A stretch of 64,000 bases of DNA from Okapia johnstoni (taxonomy: Eukaryota; Chordata; Mammalia; Artiodactyla; Giraffidae), in assembly GCA_024291935.2 (NCBI GenBank), contig CM044321.1, positions 59,018,985-59,082,984 of the forward strand. Direction: 5' to 3'. This document shows, in pieces, positions 11,524 through 22,035 of the stretch (position 1 is the stretch's first letter; each line of letters starts with the position of its first letter). The notes beneath the pieces are model-generated. The model was not told the origin of the DNA. It was given only the letters and a program-made list of their open reading frames with translations, and searched no databases. Position numbers and translations under genes: made by a program.

Positions 11524-12306
11524 TAAATGACACCACCTTTATGGCAGAAAGTGAAGAAGAACTAAAGAGCCTCTTGATGAAAGTGAAAGAGGAGAGTGAA
11601 AAAGTTGGCTTAAAGCTCAACGTTCAGAAAACTAAGATCATGGCATCTGGTCCCATCACTTCATGGGAAATAGATGGGGAATAGATAGTGGAAACAGTGT
11701 CAGACTTTATTTTTGGAGGCTCCAAACTCACTGCTGATGGTGATTGCAGCCATGAAATTAAAAGACACTTACTCCTTGGAAGGAAGGTTATGGCCAACCT
11801 AGATAGCATATTTAAAAGCAGAGACATTACTTTGCCAACAAAAGTCCATTTAGTCAAGGCTATGGTTTTTCCAGTGGTCATGTATGGATGTGAGAGTTGG
11901 ACGGTGAAGAAGGCTGAGCGCTGCAGAATTGATGCTTTTGAACTGTGGTGTTGGAGAAGACTCTTGAGAGTCCCTTGGACTGCAAAGAGATCCAGTCAAT
12001 CCATCCTAAAGGAGATCAATCCTGGGTGTTCATTGAAAGGACTGATGTTGAAGCTGAAACTCCGATACTTTGGCCACCTCATGCGAAGAGTTGACTCATT
12101 GGAAAAGACTCTAATGCTGGGAAGGATTGGGGGCAGGAGGAGAAGGGGACGACAGAGGATGAGATGGTTGGATGGCATCACTGACTTGATGGACATGGGT
12201 TTGAGTAGACTCTGGGAGTTGGCGATGGACAGAGAGGCCTGGCATGCTGCAATTCATGGGGTTGCAAAGAGTCAGACACGACTGAGCGACTGAACTGAAC
12301 TGAACT
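11524..12306 (+). mobile_element. 5'-truncated BovB LINE
   Basis: The last ~780 bp of BovB on the plus strand, starting just after the 'YADD' coding region ('gacaccacctttatggcag') and ending in the tail 'gactgaactgaactgaac'. TAAATGACA at 11524-11532 and 12307-12315 is the probable target-site duplication, the left copy partly overlapping element sequence. Confidence 0.93.
11530..12293 (+). pseudogene. BovB reverse transcriptase C-terminal fragment
   Basis: One reading frame covers the fragment, broken only by TAG at 11682-11684, where a 3-base insertion ('gaatagata') is inferred from the BovB copy at 6001. After it, 201 codons remain open to the normal family stop at 12293, including '[18 protein letters not shown]', '[15 protein letters not shown]' and '[14 protein letters not shown]'. 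It lacks the endonuclease and the catalytic YADD, so it cannot be active. The open tail suggests a fairly recent insertion rather than selection. Confidence 0.9.
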
Positions 12307-12477
12307 TAAATGACAGAACATGACCCTTCCCCTGCTTATAAAGGATTCTTGCTCCAGCCAAAACACTCAGCATTGAAGATTCAATAATGGATACAAATTA
12401 CGTTCAGATTTATATAATTTGAGTACAGAAAGTATGCTTATGTTTTCAGTTCACTGTTAAATATGGTATTGCTTATG

Positions 12478-12607
12478 TATCCCCTGGAGAAGGCAATGGC
12501 AACCCACTCCAGTATTCTTGCCTGGAGAATTCCATGGATAGATGACCTTGGTAGGCTACAGTCCATGGGGTGGCAAACAGTTGGTTACAGCTGAAGCAAC
12601 TGACACA
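12478..12607 (+). mobile_element. 5'-truncated Bov-tA SINE
   Basis: It begins at 'tcccctggagaaggcaatgg', so the tRNA head is missing, and ends 'gaagcaactgacacacaca'. The body has 'caacccactccagtattc' and 'ctacagtccatggggtgg'. Confidence 0.85.
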
Positions 12608-13544
12608 CACATATGTCATTATGTAATTCTTCTTTTAAAAAGAGAGCAGAGGAACATGATTATCTTTGTATTAATTATGCCAGGAAACTGATTCTTCTCA
12701 AATAGACAGTGCAATGCAGAAAAAAATTGCAGAAAAAAATTTCTTTAACCAAGATTGTCATTTGATTGTTGGGAAAACTGGACTATCCTTGGATTATTCT
12801 ATGGAATTTACCATCTTCCAACTGCTGTAACAATTCTTTGGTCAATAGCTTCCCACTTGTCAAGTGAGAGGCCAAGAAGAAATTGTTGAGAAAAATTCTC
12901 CTTTCACCTCAAGTGGTCAGGGCTGACATGCAGGATCCTCTGGTAAAGAAATAGTTCTCCGCCATCAACAGCTTTGAGAAAGAAAAGAACAAAAGCATGC
13001 TCTCTCCAAAAAAGGCATTAGTAGCGGTTGGAAGGTCTAAGGGGAGAGATTTGCTGACTTGACAAACCATGATTACTTTTTACAGCTCATGAAACTGTCT
13101 TCTTAAGAGACATGTTCTATGGCCTTAAGTTTATTGCCCTCACGATTTTAGAAATGTCATGTTTTGGAAACATGAGAAGCCTCAATGAGAAAAGGCGAGA
13201 TTAATAGCGGAGCTTTGCCCTGATGCTAAGCATCTTAGCATTTGTTGCCAAACAGAGAAGAGAATGCAGAATAAGTCTTCAGAGGCCCACAGGCTGGGGA
13301 GCTGTGCCATCCCTCAGCACAGATAACCCCCCCAATCCCAATTCGCTCTTTAATAATAAAATCTGTTGCTCTGCTTTATTTTATAAACTGATAGTGAAAG
13401 TCCAGATTGAATCATGGTTTTACTCCTTATCAGTTGGTGACCACGAGCACATCACTTATTAATCTCCGTGAGTCTTGATTCCTTCTTGTGTAAAAAGAGG
13501 GTAGTAACAGGCTTCTTTTTGAGTGTTGGGGTATTCGACAGCTA
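12608..13544. other. Unassigned sequence
   Basis: No recognised gene or mobile element. A small run of C (ataacccccccaatcc) lies near 13323. Confidence 0.5.
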
Positions 13545-14110
13545 AATCACATGATGTCTCTCATCTACTCAAAATCCTCCAAAGGCTGCCCGTATCACTC
13601 CAAGTGAAACCTAGAATCCTGACAGTGCCCCACAAGAGAGGCCCTGAAGTGTCTTCTGCTGCCTCCTCCTCTCTGGTCTCTTTCCCTATCAAGCTCCCCC
13701 TCGCCATGCTGGCCTCCTCATTATTCCTTACATAGATTAGGCCCATGCAGGCCCCAGGGCCTTTGTATGTGCTGTTTCTCCTGCCTGGAGTGCTCATCCT
13801 CAGATGCTGGCATGGGTTGGGTCCTTAACTCTTAGGGTCTTACTAAAATATCTTCTACTCAGAGATCCTATCAACTCTATTCACAATTTCAAACTCTCCT
13901 CCTTCCCTGGCTCAACTTTTTTTCTCCTACTTTAGTTTTCTCCATAGCCCTTATCACAGCTTAACATACATATATTTTACTCATTTTTTTGTTACCTGCT
14001 TTTCTCCTCCTGAATAAAGCTTATGAGGTCGGGGTTTTTATCTGTTCACTGTTTCATTTCAAGACACATAGTAAACACTAAATAAATATGTGTTTGATGA
14101 ATGAGTATGA
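13545..14110 (+). repeat. L2 LINE 3' region
   Basis: A typical L2 order: 'aaaatcctccaaaggctgcc', 'ggccctgaagtg', 'cagggcctttgtatgtgctg', 'ctgcctggagtgctcatcc', and a tail 'cacatagtaaacactaaata' ending 'tgatgaatgag'. L2 is an ancient CR1-like LINE, inactive in mammals. Short frames inside are not genes. Confidence 0.8.
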
Positions 14111-14838
14111 AATTAGAACACTGTGAAAGCACCCAGCACTGTGCCTTAAAGGAAAAAAGATGTGAAGAGATAGGGGTAGATACAAACATTGACTTGAATG
14201 TGCAGAATGTTAAAAAATTTTATTTTACTATCTCATAGCAAATGGTAAAAAAAGAAAAGAAAAAGCTCAAGATGACTTGAGAGTCACGAAGGAAACACAT
14301 GTTAAAAATAATTTTTTAAAAAGGACAAAACAATTTTTATAGAAGATTACCATTTAGATGGAGGAATGATAGAATCACCCTTTTTAAAGAATCACCATTT
14401 TACAGCCCCTATTGAAACAACAGATTCCAGTATGAATCATCAGTGGATGGTAAAACTAGGAGGCGAGAGATGCCTGGGAAGTGGATAGCTGCGCGGAGCA
14501 AAAGAAATCTATTAACCCACAGAGTTTTTAATAGTGATATAGATAGATATATTTTAAAAACTCAGTTATTTTATCCCCTTCCTTTGCTGTGTCAGGAGCC
14601 TCAGGGGACAAGAGCAGCGCTAGAAGGAGGCGTGTGCTGCTGCATGAGCCTTTCCACCCCACCCCACCCCACTGCACTCCACCCGCAGGGCCCCAAACCC
14701 GGGGCTTCAGCGCTTACTCAGGAACAGGCCTGTGACACACAGCATCACTGTCCAGAGAGTTCTATGCTGGTGTGTGTGCAGCAGCCTGCAATCTTGGACC
14801 TTCAAATGGAGCTTACCTGTGAGTTATATTCACTAATA
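14111..14838. other. Unassigned sequence with a C-rich block
   Basis: No repeat recognised. At about 14653-14692 the plus strand has CCCC/CCC runs separated by single A's, so the minus strand is a candidate G-quadruplex. A 155-codon frame at 14443-14910 crosses this block and runs into the next SINE, so I do not call it a gene. Confidence 0.5.
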
Positions 14839-14851
14839 AAAACAACTTTAT

Positions 14852-15079
14852 GTGTGCGGGCTAAATCACTTCAGTCATGTCCAACTCTTGGCAACCCCCA
14901 TGGACTGTAGCCCACCAGGCTACTCTATCTATGGGATTCTCTGGGCAAGAATACCGGAGTGGGTTGCCATGCCCCCTCCGGGGGATCTTCCCGACACAGG
15001 GCTCAAACCCGAGTCTCTTATGTCTTCTGCATTGGCATGCAGGTTCTTTACCACTAGCACTACCTAGGAAACCCCAGGG
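14852..15079 (-). mobile_element. Bov-tA SINE
   Basis: Minus-strand Bov-tA from 'gtgtgcgggctaaatcactt' to 'agcactacctagga'. A 13-bp direct repeat with one mismatch (AAAACAACTTTAT at 14839-14851, AAAACAGCTTTAT at 15080-15092) marks the insertion. Confidence 0.93.
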
Positions 15080-15092
15080 AAAACAGCTTTAT

Positions 15093-16258
15093 ACAGAACT
15101 TTATTTTCCTAGCTTGCCCTGTTTTCACTTCTACTTCTCCTTTTACTCCTAGACAATTTGATTCAGATTCTACTTATGTTTTAAAAAAAAGAAGCAGTTA
15201 ACGTCAGTGGTCTCTTCTAGTCCCCATTGTTCCTTGTCACTTTCCTCCGATGGCAGATCCACAGTCTGGGCTCCGCAGAAGCCACTGGTGAGGAGAGACC
15301 TTCACAAGGCCTGTGTAGACCCATTTTCTCTGTAAACTGTCACCGGGAGAGACTGGAGCACAGATTAATGTTGCCATCAGTTGTAAAACCATCCAGAGAC
15401 TAGGTTTCTGCAAAGAAGGAGAAGGCAGAATTCAGTTGTAAAATGACTCCCGAGAATATTAGGAATTTGTCGCCTTTAATGGAGTCATCTGGCCAGAGGC
15501 ATTCTGATGACTAAGCACTCTGCAGAGAGGGCTCTCCCAGACCCATCTTCCTTTTCCTCTTCTCCTTTGTTCTGTTTATTCCTTTTGGAAGGAAAAGCAA
15601 AATTACCTTTCCACCCTCCATGGGAGAGTTTATCATGGGGAATGAGATGTCAGCAAGTCTTGAGAGTAGCTGGGCCCTAGACAGCATGGGGACTTGCTTG
15701 TAAATGATGATCATTTTAAGAACCAATGTGAAACTTCACAGGAAGCAGTATAACATCCGAGAGCTGAGTGGAGAGAAGGACCGCTGGGGCCCCGAACAGA
15801 GAAGCCTCAAGAACCACATTCCTTTTTCTCATCCCAGCCTTGGGAATCCCCTCTCCTGGGTTTGGCAGACTGGCTTTTGATTAGGAAGTTTACATGTGAC
15901 TTAAAAACAGTTACAGTTGCTCTATGGATTTGAGTTTGCTGGCACTAGAGAAAACAGACCAAGCGTGGAGTTGATGTTTCTGATGGTCACAGCCAAAAGG
16001 CAGTTCTGTGGTAGTCCTGAAGGGTCCCCCAGATTCCAGTTCATTTCCTTCTCTTGCTCTTTGTGAGTGGGCTCCCAGTTTTTATCTCCATGGACTTCAT
16101 ATTTCAAAAGTTGGTTTTTCAATCATGCACTGTATCTTAAGGAACAGTCTGGATAGCCTTAGGGTTTTCATTTAGCTTTATGAAACATCCCTATCTGATG
16201 TTCCTCCTGGACAGATGGGTTGGGAAATCCAGTGGGTGAGGTTCTAGAGGGCTAGTCT
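15093..16258. other. 1.2-kb unassigned stretch
   Basis: No gene or repeat recognised. Only short, unconvincing open frames. Confidence 0.5.
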
Positions 16259-16738
16259 CGTTAGGGGAAGCACACTGATTGAAACTGCCCACCCTGGCCA
16301 GGCTCCATAGTAACCATTTGCATGAGTTGTTTTACGACAGGAGGTCCTGGTAAGCAACAGGGAACTAATAAGCCTCCACCAACCAGAAGAGTTGGGGAAA
16401 GGTCAAAAGGAGACACCACCTGTCCAACCACCTCCCAGAATCCTTCTCTCTGGCATCCATCCTGGCTGAACAAGGAGTGCACCACCAGAAAGGACTCTGA
16501 GTCAGAGTCCTAAAGACAACCCAGAAACTAATCCCAGCACCATAAAACCCAAGACTGCAAGCCATGTGGCAGAGCTGTTCTCCTGGGTTCTCTTACCCTA
16601 CTGCTCTCCACCCAGGTGCCCTTTCCCAATAAAATCTCTTGCTTTGTCAGCACATGTGTCTCCTCGGACAATTCATTTCCGAGTTGTTAGACAAGAGCCC
16701 AGTTTCAGGCCCTGGAAGGGGTCCCCCTTCCTGCAGCA
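16259..16738 (+). mobile_element. Solo LTR, class II ERV (BTLTR1-like)
   Basis: An LTR of 480 bp. Its plus strand begins 'cgttaggggaagcacac' (expected TG start mutated to CG) and ends 'cttcctgcagca'. It has a TATA-like 'cataaaacccaag', a polyadenylation signal AATAAA at about 16629, and the terminal 'gacaattcatttccgag'. AGTCT lies on both sides (16254-16258 and 16738-16742), consistent with a short ERV target-site duplication. No gag-pol-env sequence adjoins it, so the provirus recombined to a solo LTR. An inverted sister copy lies at 52530-53010, about 85% alike by eye. The name rests on memory. Confidence 0.75.
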
Positions 16739-16991
16739 GTCTGAGCCTGGTTAGAGATGGGAGATGGGGGTGAAAGAATCTACCCCATATTTCCTCTGAC
16801 CTTCCACTGTCAGAATCAAGGCTCTGAGTCAGGAGACTTTGACGGAGCAATCAAGAGTATTAGCTCAGAACAGGCAGCTATGAGGTCAAAGTATAAGGTG
16901 AATAGAGTGGAAAGACTATCCCTAGACTATGGTGTATCTCCAAAGGCTTTTAATGTGGTACCCACTCCCTCAAGCCTAAATGGGTGAATAA
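16739..16991. other. Spacer between two solo LTRs
   Basis: About 250 bp with no recognised identity, between the class II LTR and a class I-like LTR. It could be ordinary host DNA or a leftover of either provirus. Confidence 0.4.
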
Positions 16992-17464
16992 TGTAAGAAT
17001 TTAAGGAAAACAGACATCTCCAGGCCCCAAAAACCAACTTTGGAGATCTGTCTCAGCCCAAGGGAACATGCAAATGGACCGTGCAACCCACACATGCCCA
17101 GAAGAGCTCTGACCCACCATCTCGGCAGCAGCTGGCTCAAAATGAAAAACCTGGTCAATGACTGTCAGCTTCCCTATTTTTTGTCATCCATTTACAAATA
17201 ACAACCAATCAGAGAAAATCTAACATGCACCCCAAACCCATCCTGTAATATGCCCTGCTTCTGGTAAGCTCACCTCCAGGTTCCCCAGCAACCTCCAATC
17301 AGCATACCCGAAACCTTCTGTTTTTTTTTCACTAAAGCTTTCCAACTCCTCTGCCTGCCTATGAATCTCTGCCAAAGGCTAGTGATGAGGGCTGGCTCCC
17401 TCTGTAAAAAGCTGAATAAATAGCCAGTGTGTTCCCCTTTGGGTAGTCTTTGTTTATTTCCACA
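16992..17464 (+). mobile_element. Probable solo LTR, class I ERV-like
   Basis: Begins 'tgtaagaatttaagg' and ends 'tttatttccaca', about 473 bp with TG...CA ends. Two CCAAT-type boxes ('caaccaatcag', 'cctccaatcag') lie upstream of a run 'gctgaataaatagcc' that holds AATAAA, followed by the R/U5-like 'gttcccctttgggtag'. This layout is typical of gammaretrovirus-like LTRs. No clear target-site duplication was found and no internal genes are present. Confidence 0.55.
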
Positions 17465-19118
17465 GATCTATAATAGACATATGAAGATTCATTATTTAAA
17501 CAAATAGCCCAGAACCTGCACATCTAACTAGCACTGCCTGTAATTCTCCTGAGTTATCTCTTTGAAGATTTAAGATCATTTTTCTGATACCATCATTACT
17601 CCAAGTATGCTTAGCAGTCCTTTTTTCAGCATTGAATTTAGAGTCAAGATAGGATTATAGGGTTGCATAGGGGGCTCACTTTCCATTTTGTCATGCTTTC
17701 ACAGTTTCATTCTCTCTCTCTCATGCATACACACACATACCTCCCAGTACGTTTCATTTCTGGCCTAGAATATGCCCTCTGCCACGTTTATGTTAATCTT
17801 ACTCACCAGCCCTGTCTCCAAAGTGGTTTTAAATCATTTGCCTAACTGACCCACTCCCCTCCAAGATTTCCTTATTTATCAAAATGATTTTCCGAAGAGC
17901 GGCTCAAGGTTTTGTCATCTATTTCATCAGAGATTTGTCGAGACTCTTCCTGTCTGCATTTTGCAGTTCCATTGGCAGGGGCACATGTTTAATGAATGTT
18001 GCCTTATTCCAAATCCTCCTTAAGTCCATTCTGCACCGGGTCCTTCCTCGGATGGGAGATACCATTGGCGTGCAGGCCAGAGTGGGGAGGGTAAACCCTC
18101 TCTTGCTGGCAAATCAGATGGTGTGTTTTCATTTCCTAGACACACGCACAGGACAGGCTCTTTGGTGTCTGCTCTTGTCATCCCCTGGAAACAGTATATG
18201 TCAGCATCTGTAGGTGATATCAGTTGGTTTTGGAGAATTGTTAAATTTGTGAACAAATGTAGATTGTAAGCAATCATTGTGACTTTCATTCTCATTATGA
18301 ATTCCTATGGTAATGGATACTTGTCCCTATATATCACTACTTTTGTTCACAAGGTTCAAACATCAGAATTCTGCCAAGTGGCTCTTTCAGTCTGGGTGGG
18401 CTTAGAATGATTTTGCATCTTATAAAGAAACTGAACAGAGCAGCCCCGGGTCAGCAGTGTTCAGTTCTTTGAAGTTTGGAGTATACAGATACGACCTTAG
18501 AAACAGGCTGGAGTGTTTACGATGTTCTCAGGCCATGGAGCTGAAAGCCCACTGAAGGATAATTGCTGGAAATGGTCTATAAACAATTCATAATAAGCAT
18601 ATTCAAAATGGGCACTTTGCTTTGAAATGATAAAATCATTGAATTGTTTGGAATGCCCACATTGATCCTTTGAAATTCTTCAGCCATTCCTCCTGTGGAA
18701 TGCTATGAAGGTGGGGGGTAACTGGAAGGATATTTCAGCGGTTCCATTCTAATTTTTCACCCTATACCAGCTGTTGCGAGTGAGGGTTGGGGAGGAAGTC
18801 TTCCAATCTTTGTCTTCTTACTCTTGTAGCTCAAGAAATTTCCTGTCCTTGTTGGTCCTTCTAAGACATTAATTACTACTCAGGGATACGCATATTGGCA
18901 CTCCCATCCTGTCTGCACAAATGACCTTGGGAGCTGACAGGAAAATCTAGGGGACTCCAAGTCTGGTGGCTGCCTGTGCACACGGTCACCTCACTGGGAC
19001 ACCAAGGTAATGAGGGAAGGGTGCTTCTCCACCTGCGTTTCCTGACTCAGGAATGGCAGACATTTTTTTCAGAAGCCCAGTCAGCTCTAGGGAAGAGGCC
19101 ATGCCCTCAGACTGTAAT
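17465..19118. other. 1.65-kb unassigned stretch
   Basis: I recognise no repeat. The 109-codon frame at 17884-18213 has no recognisable domain and I treat it as chance. Confidence 0.5.
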
Positions 19119-19130
19119 TCTTTGTCCCTT

Positions 19131-19331
19131 GAAAGTGGAAGTGTTAGTCACTCAGTCATGTCCAACTCTTTGCGACCCCATGGACTATAGCCCAGCAGCC
19201 TCCTGTGTCTATGGGATTTCCCAGGCGAGATGCCATTTCCTTCTCCAGGGAATCTTCCTAATCCAGGGATTGAAGCCGGGTATCCAGCATTGCAGGTAGA
19301 TTCTTTACTATTTGAGCCACCAGGGAAGCCC
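19131..19331 (-). mobile_element. Bov-tA SINE
   Basis: Minus-strand Bov-tA, with a deletion between 'cccaggcgag' and 'atgccatttcc' that removes the usual 'aatactggagtgggttg'. A perfect 12-bp repeat TCTTTGTCCCTT at 19119-19130 and 19332-19343 is the target-site duplication. Confidence 0.93.
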
Positions 19332-19534
19332 TCTTTGTCCCTTTCCCATCCCTACCCTGGGATTAGACACCTCTCTTTGATTCCCCTCTTGCACTCTGTG
19401 CTAATCTCCATCATAACATGTCAACCTAATTGCTCAGGTACAGGTTGGTCTCCCAAGAGACTGCACATTTCTTAGAGATGGACTTCATCTTCGCATCTTT
19501 GTGTTACCTGCTCAGTCAAAGAAGCAATAGTGAA

Positions 19535-19690
19535 AACAAGGTTCTACTGTACAGCACAGGGAACTATATTCAATACCCTGTGATAAACCATAATAGAAAA
19601 GAATATGAAAAAGAATACATATGTATAGCTGAATCATTTTGCTGCATGGCAGAAATTAACAGGATATAAATTAACTTTATGTCAAAATTT
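19535..19690 (+). mobile_element. L1 3' UTR fragment
   Basis: 'ggttctactgtacagcacag', 'actatattcaataccctgtg' and 'gctgaatcattttgctgca' match the ruminant L1 3' UTR also seen at 26400-26650. Strongly truncated, no coding sequence. Confidence 0.7.
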
Positions 19691-20214
19691 CTTTTAAAGG
19701 AAAGAACAAATAAGCAACAGAGAGAAGTGTCCAAAATCAGAACTCAGTGCTAAGCATTTCAGGCAACCAGGGAATAAAATATATAAGTATACATACATAT
19801 ATATTTGAATGACATGGTTTTGGTCCTCTGGAAATTACTTGTAGAGGTAGGAAATAAATCTGTGTAAAATAAATCAGTGAAAGTATGTCATAAGACTACA
19901 CGATCATTTCCAGTTGACTTCTTGTGAGACCCAAAGCACTTGCCAGATGTAAAATCATTTATAAACTTAAAACTTTTAGGCCATAGTTAATATTATTAAT
20001 ATAATAATAATATAAGGTCTGAATACCTCATCCTATTTCTCTCAATGACAGGGGACTTCAGGCAGTAGAACTTTCTAAACCTAATATTTGGAAAAATATA
20101 TAACTTGGTTAATGATATTTAGGCTATTTTGTCTGTCTGTGGGTTTAATCTTGTTCATCCCAACCTTTAACTTATTGATTTCTCTCTATATCATTTAGAT
20201 TAGACCCCATGTTT
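19691..20214. other. Unassigned AT-rich sequence
   Basis: No recognised gene or repeat. Includes AT-rich 'taatattattaatataataataatata' near 19989. Confidence 0.5.
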
Positions 20215-20665
20215 TCTTGCAGCTTTGAAATACTAGTATTATAATTTACTTACTTTGTATTTGCTTTTTTTCTCTCATAGAAAGATTCATAGATATGCAA
20301 ATACAATATTATAACATGTCACTCATAAACACTTCAGCATAGCTTTCCTAGGAATAAGGGTATTCTACAACATAAAGACAGTTTCTTTATCACAGTCAAG
20401 AAACATTAGCATATATAGTTTACTATGCAAGCCTTATTTAAATTTCCCAATTTTTCCCAAATTGACTTTCATATTGGATCCTGGAGCCAGGATCCAGTCA
20501 TTCACACATTTTGTTTCTCATTTGTCCTGCCTTTGGTTTTTTTTTTTTTTTTTTTTAATGACATATATTTTTCTGAAGAGTTCAGAGAATTTGTCTTCCA
20601 GAATATCCCACTGTCCTATTTTGTATACTTGTTTCTTCATGATTGAAGTCAGGTTGAGCTATTTC
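20215..20665 (+). repeat. Ancient interspersed repeat, family not named
   Basis: 'caagccttatttaaatttcc', 'aatttttcccaaattgac' and 'ggatcctggagccaggatcc' match a later part of the same old repeat as 3140-3460. A 20-bp poly-T lies at 20537-20556. Confidence 0.45.
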
Positions 20666-20668
20666 ATG

Positions 20669-20880
20669 TGTGTGTGTGTTAGTCGCTCAGTCGTATCCAA
20701 CTCTTTGTGACCCCATGGACTGTAGCCCATCAGGCTCCTCTGTCCATGGGATTCTCCAGGCAAGAATAGTGGAGTGGGTTGCCATTCTATTCTCCAGGGA
20801 ATCTTCCCAATCCAGGGACTGAACCCAGGTATCCAGCATTGCAGGCAGGTTGTTTATTATCTGAGCCACCAGGGAAGCTC
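20669..20880 (-). mobile_element. Bov-tA SINE
   Basis: Minus-strand Bov-tA with a (TG)n start and 'gagccaccagggaagc' at the right end. It sits in older AT-rich repeat-like sequence. Target-site duplication not clear. Confidence 0.92.
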
Positions 20881-21199
20881 ATACTTATAAGAATAATACA
20901 TAAATGATATTGTGCATCAGTGAAATAATCCTTATTATTTTTAAGTATTTTTAATCATATTTAATATATGTAATCATATGTAATATAGCAGAAAAATTAC
21001 AAAATACAAAGGAAACCACTGATCATCCCACTATCCTAACTCATACAATAACATTTTGGTGTATTTCTAACATTTTTCCTATTATTTTTAGCATAGTATC
21101 AATTATACTGCAGATCTAAATTTGTAGTCTGGTTATTTTTGATATAATGTTGCACGATAATCATTTTCACTAGAAATAATGCAAAATACTAACAGTACT
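20881..21199. repeat. Probable old repeat, unassigned
   Basis: 'taacattttggtgtatttct' and 'tttagcatagtatcaattat' resemble a common old mammalian repeat whose name I cannot give. No coding content. Confidence 0.35.
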
Positions 21200-21313
21200 A
21201 ACTGTTAATACCATTTACTGAGTTTTTGAGCACTTACCCAATTGCAGCTAGCAGCAACCACTCTCTTTATACTATTACTTTTAAAATTTATTACAATCCT
21301 TTGAAATAGGTTT

Positions 21314-21899
21314 TTTTTCATTTTATTTTTTAATTAGTTCATTTTTAATGTTTTAATTGGAGTATAACTGCTTTATAACGTTGTGTTAGTTTCTGCTGTA
21401 CAACAACGTGAATCAGCTATATGCATACATATATCCTCTGCTCTTGAGCCTCCCTCCCACCCAGCTGTGTATCCCACTCCTTTAGGTCATCACAGAGCAC
21501 CGAACTGAAACCCCTGCGCTGTACAGTAGGATCCCATCAGCTGTTCTAGTTCACATTGTGTGTGTGCTCAGCCGCTCAGTCGTGTCTGACTCTTTGTGAC
21601 CCAATGGACTGTAGCCCACCAGGCTCCTCTGTCCATGGGATCCTCCAGGCAAGAATACTGGAGTGGGTTGCCATTTCCTTCTCCAGGGGATCTTCCCCAC
21701 CCAGAAGTCAAACCCGTGATTCTTGCGTCTCCTTGCGTCTGCTTGCATTGGCAGGCGGATTCTTCACCACTGCATCATCTCGTTTACACACAATAGTGTA
21801 TATATGTCAATGGTACTCTCAATTCGTCCCACCCTTTCTTCCCCACTCACCATGTCCACAAGTCCATTCTCTATGTCTGCGTCTCTATTCCTGCCCTGC
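21314..21899 (-). mobile_element. 5'-truncated L1, carrying a Bov-tA
   Basis: Ruminant L1 3' UTR on the minus strand: 'attggagtataactgcttta' and 'gttagtttctgctgtacaac', ending near 'caagtccattctctatg'. The 10-bp repeat AAATAGGTTT at 21304-21313 and 21900-21909 is its target-site duplication inside the MIR. The Bov-tA at 21559-21778 lies within it. Confidence 0.85.
21559..21778 (-). mobile_element. Bov-tA SINE inside the L1
   Basis: Minus-strand Bov-tA from 'tgtgtgtgctcagccgctc' to 'cttcaccactgcatc'. The expected 'ccagggaagcc' end is missing, and a 10-bp tandem duplication (ttgcgtctcc/ttgcgtctgc) lies near 21723-21742. Confidence 0.9.
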
Positions 21900-22035
21900 A
21901 AATAGGTTTATTAGTACCGTTTTTCTATCTCCATTTTAGAGTTGAGGAAACAGACTCCATTCCACAGCTGGTTGGGGGTAAAGAGGAGATTTGAACCCGG
22001 GTGTATGACTCCATTGCACCATCTGTTTCCTATCA

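Larger units (their letters stand above)
21200..22035 (+). repeat. MIR SINE split by an L1 insertion
   Basis: The left half is at 21200-21310 ('ttactgagtttttgagcact', 'attacaatcctttgaaatag') and the right half at 21900-22035 ('ccattttagagttgaggaaa', 'gagatttgaacccgggtg'). They join as one MIR when the L1 at 21314-21899 is removed. Confidence 0.75.

Noticed and set aside
14443..14910. 155-codon plus-strand ORF
   Set aside because: It runs through a C-rich block into a Bov-tA SINE, so its end is SINE sequence.
16322..16565. Short ORFs on both strands in the LTRs (also at 52520-53008)
   Set aside because: LTR sequence without retroviral genes; no gag, pol or env homology adjoins.
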